Origin: Pomphorhynchus laevis
Taxonomy: Eukaryota; Acanthocephala; Palaeacanthocephala; Echinorhynchida; Pomphorhynchidae
Direction: 5' to 3'
Assembly (NCBI GenBank): GCA_012934845.2
Contig: WNNJ02001142.1
Span: forward strand, 62,001-126,000
DNA length: 64,000 nt
Every line of letters begins with the position of its first letter. The stretch's first letter is position 1. Shown here piece by piece: positions 47,601-59,600 of the stretch. The position numbers and the translations under genes are program-made. The notes under the pieces are model-generated. The model did no database searches. It was not told the DNA's origin and worked only from the letters and a program-made list of their open reading frames with translations.

Positions 47601-50600
47601 AATTATATTCGCGATTGTGAATGTGTCACCTATAGAAAATATTCCAATATCAAGAGTCTTACCATATTTTTAAATTTGTAAAAAAATTTATAAAAAATAA
47701 CCTGGAAATTCCTTTTTCACATACAAAATTAAAGTGAATTTTAAAGAAATTCCTTTTCAAATTTAGGAGGAAATAAAGTAAAATTCAATTAATCGATTAA
47801 TTCGTTTAAAGTAAATTAAATGTATCGTTCATAGATAAATGTAGATTTTCAAATATAAAGCAACTTTAGACTATTGTTAGGATTAAGAAGTTTTCTATTA
47901 AGAAGACCCCGTTATCCTTTCTCATTTTACGGCCATTTTAATTATATTTTATTTTAATTTCTAATGTTTACATTTGAACTAAGCTTATTTATGAATTTAT
48001 AGCAAAATTTCTCAAATCGAAGACCAACTCTGCAACCTAAAAATCATTAAAGCAAAAGACCACCAAACGCTCAATAAAACAGTGTGGTATCTTAAACATT
48101 CCTTTAAAACAAACTTGTTTGCCGCAATATATATGGGGTATTTGCACAATTTATTTAATCTTTTACTTATCGATTTACAGTTTAGAGAGAAGACTTCATT
48201 AGAGTCCATTGGAAGCGTTTCAGTTAAAGAAGTGAATGCAGTGCATTTACATATGACTAGGCAATGGGAGGTAGGTGTCGTTTGATTAAATACTTTAGCA
48301 AACATACAAATTCAGTGTGCTTATTGATGATTTTCATTCGTGTATTCCTTAATAATTAGTATGCTCAATAAAAATAAATAATAGCAAATAATAAATAATA
48401 AATCAAGTTATTAATTTTAAATTAAGTTATTAGTTATTTATTAAGATCAATTAAATAAAATAACTTTAATCATATAACTTGATAAATAAATCATTAGTTC
48501 TTTCGTATTGCACCAGTGATTGTATTCATGTAGCCACTTTATGTGCAGCGTGCGATTATCGATTTTATTTTCAGAGTTTTACTGTGGATCAAGTACTGTC
48601 GAAATTGTGTAGCTACAGGACCACACTGATGAGACCACCATGTAGTGATGAGTAGACTAAGGTCGAAACACCAAATATGGACTAGGCGTTTGTGGTAGGC
48701 ACATTCCGGGTAAAGCTTCTCAACGAAGGTTGTAACAAGAAAAAGTTTAAATTGAATTTTATCAAGAAGTTTAACAAGAAGAATTTTAAACTAAAGAAGT
48801 TTGTAAAACGCATGCAGCTGTAAAATTTACTGTTTGTGAATACTTTATCTTTTATAATATATAATATTATATTAATATATTAACATATTTATAATATTAT
48901 ATATTATTATATATTATTATATCTTATATAATATATTAATATATAATATATTATATATGTTAATCAAAAATAATGCAATTGAATTTGGTTATTAACTTAA
49001 TTCACAAGTGTTGAGGAATTTTATAAGGATTTAATTATCAGTAATATCATTATTATAACTGTACTAGCAAATTACAATTATTCCTGTTAGTTCCAGATTA
49101 TTCCTGTCAGTTCCAGATTATTCCTGTCAGTTCCAGATTATTCCTGTCAGTTCCAGATTATTCCTGTCAGTTCCAGATTATTCCTGTCAGTTCCAGATTA
49201 TTCCTGTCAGTTCCAGATTATTCCTGTCAGTTCCAGATTATTCCTGTCAGTTCCGCTCGCTACGCTCGCGGATTGAGCTCAATCTATCGATAAAAGGTCA
49301 TGCCTAAAAAAGCGCGATCTCAGATCCCTGTTCCTGATCAAGAATCTTCCACATCGGAATGCAATGATGGTTATACCAGCTTTGAAGTTGGATGTGATTC
49401 CAAAGATTGCGATGTATGGACACTTGTTCGTGTTAAAATATCCGACCACTCGGTGTATAAACGTAAACATTTCACTTGCGGTTTTTGTACATCAGTACGA
49501 CTACTACAGTTATCCTGCTCATCTACTCCTGTATCACACACGACCACTCAGACCAATGCTGTTTTAGATGTTTCCCTCGCATCAACACCTGACTTCGCAT
49601 CATATAATCCCATTATTGAACCTACTCTCTCACACACTCCTCGTTCAACTACGTACCAAACTTCCATTAATCTTTCTCATTCTAACAATGCTAACGGTAA
49701 AGCTTTTCATCTCGTACCTCCTCTTTCCTATTCCTCCCCCAATCTAAATAAATCTCAAACTTCTTTATTCTCCTCACGTACTCCTTACTCGACCTCCCCT
49801 GTATCACCTCTCAATAATTTACACCCTTCCATCAAAATCATTTCCAGTAACATTTCCGATCAACTGATTCAACACTCCATTCCTGTCACTCATGCCCCAA
49901 CCTATTTTAATTCTCCTTACTCTACCTCCCACGTAACACTTCCAAATAATTTACATCCTTCATTTAAAATCATATCCAGTCACATCTCTGATCAACCGAT
50001 TCAACACCCCGCTCCTGTCACACTTGCTCCAACCAATATTAATTCTCTATCAAGCACCTCTGTCATTTCCACTTATATCTGCTCATCTACCTCGACTCTT
50101 ACCAAGCTCTGTCCGTCCACCACTTCCACGAAATCGTTTTCCTTCGCGCGATCGCTGTATTATCATATCAAACTTAAAGCTTTCCGAATCTGCTTCTCCA
50201 CAATCTCGCCTCGATAATGATGTATCTGCTTTTAGGTCTATCCTAGCAACCATTCTTACTGATGATAACCCATCCCTTTTCAATAATATCGCTCCTGTAT
50301 CCTTTATTCGTTTAAACAAATCCACTAAATTCAATCATCCCAGTCCTACACTCTTAAAAATCGTTTTCCGATATAGTTCACATGTCTCTTCGGTACTCTC
50401 CCAACGTTTTAAACTTCTTACCACTGCATCTACTTGTCGTATCTTTCCTGACCGCTCCATTCTGATATTGCCCAGCTCAATTTAGCTCGCATTGAGAAAC
50501 ATCGACGTGAAACAAACGGCGAGTTATCCTGATCTATACGTCAAATCAACGGAAATTTTCACGTTGTACACACAAGGCCAAAAATTCAATAGACGTCCCA

Positions 50601-53600
50601 TCTCTCCCCTTGTCTTCTTCGCTAGTCGATCTCGCTCCTAAGCATACTTTTCGTCTTAATCTATTCATCACTCGCTATATTCTTCATAAAGCTGATATGC
50701 TCTCGATATCTTCGATCAATTATCTATCAATATTCTCTGCATTACTGAATCCTGGCACTCTGACTTTTGCTATTCGTCGTCTATGTCGCTCTGGTTGTTC
50801 TCTATTTGAATCTGCTCGTCAAATTGCCTCTCATACATCTACTGCTTCTAACCATGGCAGTATTGTTGCCATTGCTCGTCACCCAATATCTCTACGTAAA
50901 ATCAATGTTAACATCCGTTACACTTCGTTCGAATTACTCATATGCAGATTATCAACGCCTTTCCCTCTGGAACTTGTGATTGTATACCGTCCAGGTTTAT
51001 GTTGCCCCATCACGTATCTTCTTTAACGACCTTGCAGATCTAATGTCTTACTGTTCATTGTCTTATACTCCTTATTTTGTTCTCGGTGACTATAACATTC
51101 GTCTTAATCGCCCGGCTGACTCTAACTCTATCACTCTAACTAATATTTTTTATGATTTTAACTATAAATTACTTTCAACAAGCCCAACTCATATTCTCGG
51201 CGGTGCTCTCGACATCATTGCTGTTCCTAACTGCTTCAATGACTATACCTCCTTGTCAATTACTGATCCTGGTTTGTCCGATCATTTCCTTGTCACTCTT
51301 ACTGTTACTCGTCCCCATCCTCCTTCTTCACATACACCATTATTCACATCAATTCGACTCTGGAAACTTCTCGATGTCCCTATTCTCTCACAGCCTTACT
51401 CAATTCTTCACTCTTTTCACTTCCTCTTAACTATCTCTCTCCCGATGATCTCTGCATTCTGTTTGATTCTGAACTTACGTCGATCCTCAAAAACCTTCTG
51501 CCTAGTCGACTCCGACGTTCTCAGCGCTTGCGCCATGCTCCCTGGTTCGATTCTGACTGTAGTCTTTCTAAGCGTCGACTCCGTCACTCTTTTTGTATGT
51601 ATAAACGCTTTCTTAAAAGTTCTCCCAACTCACTCCCTCCAAATCTTCGTGATTCCTACTTTTCTCAACGCCGTTCACATCTCATTCTTATACATACTAA
51701 ACGTAATCTCTTTTGGCGAAATCAACTCGAGTCATCTTCTAACTCTAAATCTCATTGGAAAATCTTAAACTCAATTCTTTCACGATCATCTACCCCTTGT
51801 AATATAAATCCTGATGAATTTTCTTCTTATCTACAAACTAAGCTATCTAATTTACTTTTCCTACTACCCATAGTCCCCTTGTACCCACTCTTATCTTTAA
51901 ATACTTCCCTCCCAGAACTATTCCACCTTCTTCCCGTTTCGTCTGATGAAGTTTCTTCGGTTCTGCTGTCATTACCTAATAAAACCTCTCCTTCTGACCC
52001 AATTCCCACTCACTTGCTTAAAAATATCTGCTCCTCTATCTTACCCTTCCTAACCACATTGTTCAACTCGTCCATCCGTAGCCGTACATTTCCTTCCATC
52101 TGGAAATGCGCCACTGTTCGTCCTCTCATCAAAAAGCAATCTCTCGACTCCTCACTACCATCTTCGTACCGTCCTATTTCACTTCTCCCAACCCTCTCTA
52201 AACTCCTTGAACGTCTCGTTCTTAAGCAAGTTAATACATATCTATTTTCCTCCAACTTATTTCCTCCCTTCCAAGCCGCTTTTCGCTCTAATTACTCTAC
52301 CGAAATTGCATGTCTTAAAGTTTATAACGACTTACTCATATCGCGCGATCATAAATTATGTAGTGTCATAGTTTCTCTTGATCTATCGTCTGCTTTTGAC
52401 ATCGTCGATCACTCGATTCTTCTCCATCGCCTTCGTCATGATTATGGCTTCTCTTTACCCACTGTATCATGGTTTTCTTCATATCTATCAAACCGTACAT
52501 TTCGCGTATATTCTAACTCTTCTCTCTCCCATCCTTCGTCCATTCCGTCCGGTGTTCCACAAGGCTCCGTATTAGGCCCTATACTTTTCTCTCTTCTTCT
52601 TGGTGATTTGTCTTCGATTTCTCATAAATTTAACTTCCATGTTATGCAATATGCTGATGACATTCTCATCTATGCTCATGCACCTGTTTATCGTATTCAC
52701 GATCTTAGTGTTTCCGCTTCGCACTGTCTTGTCTCAATTTCCAATCATCTTTCTTCCCTTCGCCTTTATCTGAATCCTGATAAATCCAAAATTATGTGGA
52801 TCCTACCTCGACGCCTCGGCTTCGAACCTCCCTCCGTATCATTAAATTCTACAATTCTTCCTATCGTTGATAATCTCGTTTTCCTAGGCTTCCATTTTGA
52901 CAACCGACTTTCACTTAAACCTTTCGTTAGAGATAAAGTACGCTCATCTAGCTTGATACTCCGCAACATCCGTCAAGTTCGTAGATTGATCGATTTCCCT
53001 TCTTGTATGACTCTCATATCATCTCTCCTTTATTCTAGACTCGATTATTGTCTTAGTCTATTTTCCAACTCACCTAAATCCACTCTTCTTCCCCTACAAC
53101 GCATCGTCAACGCAGCTGTCCGAATTCTCCTCCGTCTTCGTCGTTTTGATCATACATCCTACCATCTTGCTTCTCTCGATTTGCCTACAATTTATTGTCG
53201 TGTTCAAATTCGTCTTCTTATCGTTGCTTTCCGCCTTGTAACTTTTCATACCCCTTCATTTCTCAACCTTCCTTTTCTTGATAATTCTCGTCCTGTTTAC
53301 TGTTCTTTGCGTTCCTGTAATTCCCTTCTTTTACATGTCCCAAACTACTCTACCTCCTTTGGACTCCGCTCCTTTCTGGTGGCTTCTCCTCTATCATGGA
53401 TTCATCTGCCCATTCATATACGCCAATCAACTTCTCTGCCGTGCTTCAAACGACAAATCCGATCCCATTTAAACAATTTATCTGCTTGACTTTTTAATTC
53501 TTTGTTTGTGGGCTTGTAAGCGTGCAGCTTGTACGCATTTGCCACGTTAAATAAATTTGTATTATATATTATTTGCTTCATAAGCCAAATTTCAAAAAAT

Positions 53601-56600
53601 AATTTTTCAAATTTTTAAATTTTTTTTCAACTGAATTTTGTGAACATTAAAATTAATTACTTAATTGCTTATGGGTGATAGATATGTTTAGGCAACATTG
53701 GAAATACTACTCGACAAAACCTACCTAGCGCGATCAAGTTCTGAATCGATCATTCGCATTCTACAGCATGCTAATCTGCTAAGCCGGTTTGCAATCAAAA
53801 AATATTACGTTTTGTCTAAATGAATATGCATAGATCACCCGAAAAAGCAATAACTGGCAAAGGTTTTAACTTCCTGTTGTCAAACCGTCAATCTCAATTA
53901 TGGACTCTAATAAAATCTGTTCTCGATCTCTCACAGGTTGATTTTCTTTTACTACAAAATTTTTTCAGGAATAACGAAACTAGATAACTAATCGTAACTA
54001 ATTGTAATTCTCATAGTATTTGACTTTGACCAGTATACTCTTTTGAAGGAGTTTACTATTTTGTTAAAGAGTAAATTTAGATAAACGTGTAAAATTTCGA
54101 TTTTCGTTACAAATATTTTCTGTTAATGAGTTTTACAAAATTAATTTTTTAAAAATATTTAATTTACAACTCAGTATTTTTAATAATACACTTTCGTGTT
54201 TATATGACAAATAAACATTAGTTCATTTCGTATCCCTAGAGCGATTTACTTTTGCATTCATTTAAGATATTCAATTATTCATTTATTGCGTTTTATTCTT
54301 GCATACGAAGTTGGCCCATATAATGATTTTGTGAAATAGTTTAATATTTGAAAATATTAAAAACTAATTAGTGCTCTGCTATCATAACTAATTTGAAAGT
54401 GCTACTTAGAATATTGTATTACACTTATTTAAATTAAAACTCTTCGTAACTAAATCCTTCAAACCGTAATTGAGTAGCTGCATTCAATTTGATTGACTAA
54501 TTTTTTTTTGCAAACTTACATTTTACTCATACGATAATATTCAATTAATTTTCTGAACGATAACGTTAAACATGATTCAAATCGATTAAACCCTATAAAC
54601 TTTCTGAGGATTACCTTAAACAGGGTGTAACAAAATTCAAATTTACATAATTTGAATTTTGATTATACTTATAATTCTAGACGCATAATTTTAAATACAA
54701 TTTTACATAATCGTATAGTTTAGTCGATATATATAATCGCATAGACGTATAGTTTTATACTAATTTATCTAATTATTTTAACTAATTTTTATTAATTTAT
54801 TATTATTTATTTAATTATTAGTTATTAATTAGATTATCAATTTGATAAATTATTTTTTAGTTGTTAATTTGATTTCCTGTTAGATCAACTGTTTATAGTT
54901 AGACCCTTGATATTGTCTGCTAAATTGAGGTTTTATCAAAGTTTTACATTATTTACTGATCTTTTAGAGATCCTCTATATTATTGAGCCATCCATACATC
55001 CCTAGCAAATACAAATAAAAAATTAAATAAAAATAAGGATAAAAATAAACAAAGGTGGCGGAAAAGTCTTCTCAGTGTATTCGTTTTCTAATACTGCTTT
55101 TCTTGATAAAAAATAATTTTATTTAATATCTGAATATTCCATTTTCGATTTTAGGAAAGCGATGATATTTCAGAATACCTTATTCTAATATTCCAACTCT
55201 ATTTTTCATCTACAAAGCAGGTTTCTTATGATTTTAATAGTCATCGTTTATTTATATTTTCAGAAGTACTCATTGAATTTACCACCAGAAAAGATTGCAA
55301 TCTTAAGAATATTCGATAGCGTTGGAATTATAAAAATAAATGAGGTATTTTGTACTAAATATCGCCTAATTAACGTAATTAATGCATAATTTAATAATTA
55401 ATAATCAATTGAAAGACATTTTAAAATAATTTTAAGTTTTTCAAAAAGTCGATAATTTAAATGACTTAATTGACAATAATTTAACTATAAATTGAATACA
55501 TAAGTTTTTCTGGGAATGAAGACGAATTTTATAAATTTATATTTTGATCGAAAACATTTTCATATGCATTTTGTGGAAATGACATCGAATCATAAATATC
55601 TATATATACATTATTTATATTAGGGTTCAACCAAACCACTGCCTAGGATTTCACTGAATACGATTACACATTCTTTTTAAATTTATAATTTTAAAACTAT
55701 GGTGATACAAGATTTGTTTCATTTACGTTTCGGCTTAGTTAGCCTTTTTCAAAATTCAATTTATAAGCTACTTCCGGTTGGAATCACGCTATGACCAAAA
55801 TATATACGAAATATGATTATAGGTCTCTATGTACAAAAATCAAAGATTAATTCTTCAATTTACGTTTCGCCTTGCGGCTTCAAAAATTGTGTGTTTAAGC
55901 TGTAAATATTTTTTTTGTAGTTACTACAAAATATTAAGGATCCATTAAGGATCCAATGAGTGCAGCGACAATTCAGCAACAACCTCTGCCTAGTGTTTAA
56001 GGATGGTCCACACAGCAATTCGATCTTGTAAAGTGCGCAAGTCTCAGTCAATTAAGCAACGTGTCGGAAACGCCTTTATTCACAATGCCACACAGGCAAC
56101 CGAAACGGCCAGTGAATACTTCATTCTACTGATGAGTATTGCCGAATACTGTATCATTTCGATGACAAGGTGGTCGTCTAGAAGTGACATGGTCCCTGAA
56201 AGTAGTTAATCGAAGTCCAGTCTACCAAGCAACACCATTTAGTATAAATGCCGTATATTGAAAGAAATCCTGAACCGTTGTCTACTTTGCACATCGGTGC
56301 ACTACTGCTATACCTCCCGTATCCATTAAGGATCCAACGAGTGCAGTGACAATTCAGCAACAACCTCTGCCTAGTGTTTAAGGATGGTCCACACAGCAAT
56401 TCGATCTTGTAAAGTGCGCAAGTCAGTCAATTAAGCAACGTGTCGGAAACGCCTTTATTCACAATGCCACACAGGCAACCGAAACGGCCAGTGAATACTT
56501 CATTCTACTGATGAGTATTGCCGAATACTGTATCATTTCGATGACAAGGTGGTCGTCTAGAAGTGACATGGTCCCTGAAAGTAGTTAATCGAAGTCCAGT

Positions 56601-59600
56601 CTACCAAGCAACACTAAAGGCATACAACTTTGGTTAAACGTTGTATTAAATTAGATATGCGTAATATTTATTAATAATTAATAATTGAAAATTAATAGAT
56701 TTTTGTATTTAATTAGATTTAGATTTTTAAGTCATAATCGCCAATATTTGCTTTATTATGTAATTGAAATTTGAATCAGAAAATTTTAACAAAAATGCAA
56801 TTATTTATAAGATACCTTGTAAAGAATGTGAACATGTATATATTGGTCAAACCTGTCAAGGTTTTGCTAAACGTATTAAACAACAATTTATAATTATGTA
56901 ATAAAGGTACCACGTTTAATTTCTCATCATTTTGTGAGTTTGAGTCATTCCATTGATTTCTTGTTATTTAATTGGATGTTCAAGTCATAATCTTCAGTCA
57001 TATTTGCTCTATTTATTATGCAATTGAAATTTGAAAATTTTTATCCGAGCATAAACGCAGATTCTTGATAACTAATTCAATTTATATTTTATTAATTTCA
57101 GATAGCATTCTAAAACTAGCATAAACCTCAGAAATTGTAAATTAGAGCTTAGAAATAGTAATAATTTGAGTTCAGAAGCTTAATGTATCACACACTGCAT
57201 TAAGAAGGTGGGGTTTTGATTTAATTTTGTAGAATTCATTTACAAAACATTACCAAATCAGCAATCGCCAAGTTATTGATGATATATTAAAGCGAATTTT
57301 CCTTTTTTTTGATAATTTGTTTGTATTCTACGTCGTTCTTTAAAACTATTTTCTAGGATTGTCGATATGAATATTTTATTGTTAGCTCTCTATCTAAAGA
57401 GATTCTTCATTTCAATACCGACACCATTAACGATTCAGGATTTTTAATTTGCGAAAATAATTATCGTCTGTACGCGTATACAAGTAGGCGATTTTTTATA
57501 TAATGATGTTTACAAACATGCATGTGTTAAGGTTCGGATTTTAAAATCAAACTTCTTCAGCTATTTTGTCATGTTCTTTACAGGTAGAGTTTAGCAAAAA
57601 ATTTGTAATAACGAATTTTGTTAGTTGATAGATTATAATTATTAACATTTAAGTATTTAAAAATGATAAAATATTATTATTGTTAAATTATAATAATAGT
57701 TTTTGTATTTATTACTTATTTTAGTGAATATAATATAAAAAATCAAATATATAATAAAAATGATTAAATATTCAAATTAACAATATAATATTAAATATTA
57801 TAATAATTAATTAGAATTCATTTCTTTTTAAATATATTTAATGTGAATTATGAAAATATACATTATTATTTTATTTATATTTCGCAGGTTTCAATTATTT
57901 TTGCTATCAAAGTAACATTTCTTATCAGAACAATTTCACAGTTCAATAGAACTGTATTTGTCCGAAACGATTAGATAATTCGATAATTAAATAATTAATA
58001 ATTAATTATTTATTATTAATAATTAATTATTTTTAATTAATAATTCGATAATTCGATTAGATAATTAAATTTTTATTTCCAATTATTATGATTTATCTAA
58101 AATTTAATCGGATTTTGTCCGATTAAATATATTATTTATATTTAAAAGTCATAAATTGCGATCCATAAATTTAGATATAATTTATAAATTTAAAACATTA
58201 TATCTTTGATTGTTATTATTTATCGATAGAAATTACTGTTTTTTACACAAAGAAAAAATTTTTATTTATTGAAACATTTTGATTTATTGTTGATTATTTT
58301 ACGGTTTTCTACCTCACAAATGTGCACTAAAAATAATAAAAATATGATACTTCATTATGAGCTTATGTTTGACTTTAATTTTGAAAGATTATTATTCATA
58401 AATAGAATAAATGAGTAGTTGGTGAACTTTATTAAATTTTATATTTTGACGTTGATTATTAAGGCTGTAATTAGTTTACTATCGTATCAAAAACATTAAA
58501 ACATTTCAAATTAAGCAATAACCTAGTAATTAGTATTACAATTTACTTTTTTGATGTGTACAACACATCAAATTAAATTTAATTTATGAATTAATCAAGG
58601 CGTTTTAGAAATTACATGATTGGAGGCAATACATACAGCTGCATGTTGATGTGTGGTTTTGAAGGGGGATATGGATGGAGCACAATTTATCATGGTACCC
58701 ATGAAGAGAGACTCTTCTAGTAAGAGGGCGTTTTTGCGTTCGTGGATTAAGCCAATTAATTTGAATGAATGCAGGGTCAGGTATATGCCTGGGTCAAGTA
58801 AAGATAATTTTAGTTCAATGTTTTCGAGATAATGGCAAAATTCAGATGTTCGAAGAAGATGGAGGAGATTACAAAGAAATACAGAACAAGGTTGGAGTTT
58901 TGAAATCGCGACTACAGCACTTGAAGATTTAAGAGAGAGACATATAGCGTGCTTTATAAATCTCCATTGACACATGTCGATTTTAGCGTAGTAAGATGGA
59001 GATAGATCTTTATCTACGAAAGGCGGGAGATTCTGTCATGAGCAAGCGATTCGAAGTCCAAACGTGTTAGTGTGAGTGCATGGACTTGAGTAGTGTGGAC
59101 TGATAATGTTAATCTGAGAAGATTTATTATTGGTCTTTATTTATTATTGATTGATCATATGTCTTTAATAATATTAAAAACCTATTATATAATAATATTA
59201 TAACATAAAACTTTTTACTTAACTTTTTTCGATATTAAAAATATAATGTATTCGAAGATGTACCCTTAAAAATTCATAATAGAATTTTTCTTTTTAAAAT
59301 TATTATGTTATGAGTCATAACATAAATCAAAGTGATTTTTTAATTGAACAATTTGTGCAGGTTTGTAGCAATAATAGTTTGAGCCCATAGTCACGGACCT
59401 TAATTATTACAGACTTATAAAATATTCAATTACGCTGATATTTAACTGATTTTTGATATCATTATTTTTTGATGTTGTTATATGCAAACGACCCGATTAC
59501 TTACAATTAAACCAAAATCTTAAAAATCTGTTTGTGTCAGCAAATAATTTATTATCAGCAATAAATTTTATTGGTCGCAATTTGGATTTGAATTCTTGAG

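Larger units (their letters stand above)
49081..53570 (+). mobile_element. CR1/L2-like LINE family A, near full length, in GTF2H4 intron 3
   Basis: The best-preserved LINE here. Order: 20-bp array, ORF1 (49300-50217), endonuclease in two frames (50610-51026 and 50980-51350), RT (51528-53489), and a 3' end GTAAGCGTGCAGC...ACGCATTTGCCACGTTAA. ORF2 has frameshifts near 50220, 51000 and 51500, so it is probably dead but young; copies at 26.0-29.3 kb and 32.7-33.85 kb are close relatives. It lies in the sense orientation of GTF2H4. The clade call (CR1/L2 group) rests on the YADDILIYAHA, NPDKSKIMWIL and SRLDYC blocks and the PHD-like ORF1 finger. Confidence 0.9.

Noticed and set aside
49081-49254. 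Regular 20-bp repeats as a CRISPR array
   Set aside because: Units are contiguous with no spacers, in an animal intron, directly before a LINE ORF1.
53937-53990. Read-through of GTF2H4 exon 5 into a 17-codon extension
   Set aside because: The donor at 53937 in phase 0 links directly to the conserved block at 55155; the extension matches nothing in p52.
56130-56160. CTGATGAG plus GTATT-GCCG-AATAC hairpin in the satellite as a hammerhead core
   Set aside because: No GAAA follows stem II, and the motif is altered to CTGATAAG with a broken stem in the copies at 25.5-25.9 kb.
56003-56399. Small ORFs inside the satellite units
   Set aside because: Frames are not conserved between the two loci or between adjacent units.
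58255-58415. Open frame in AT-rich sequence considered as a GTF2H4 C-terminal exon
   Set aside because: It does not align with p52, and exon 9 joins exon 10 at 63701 in exact phase without it.
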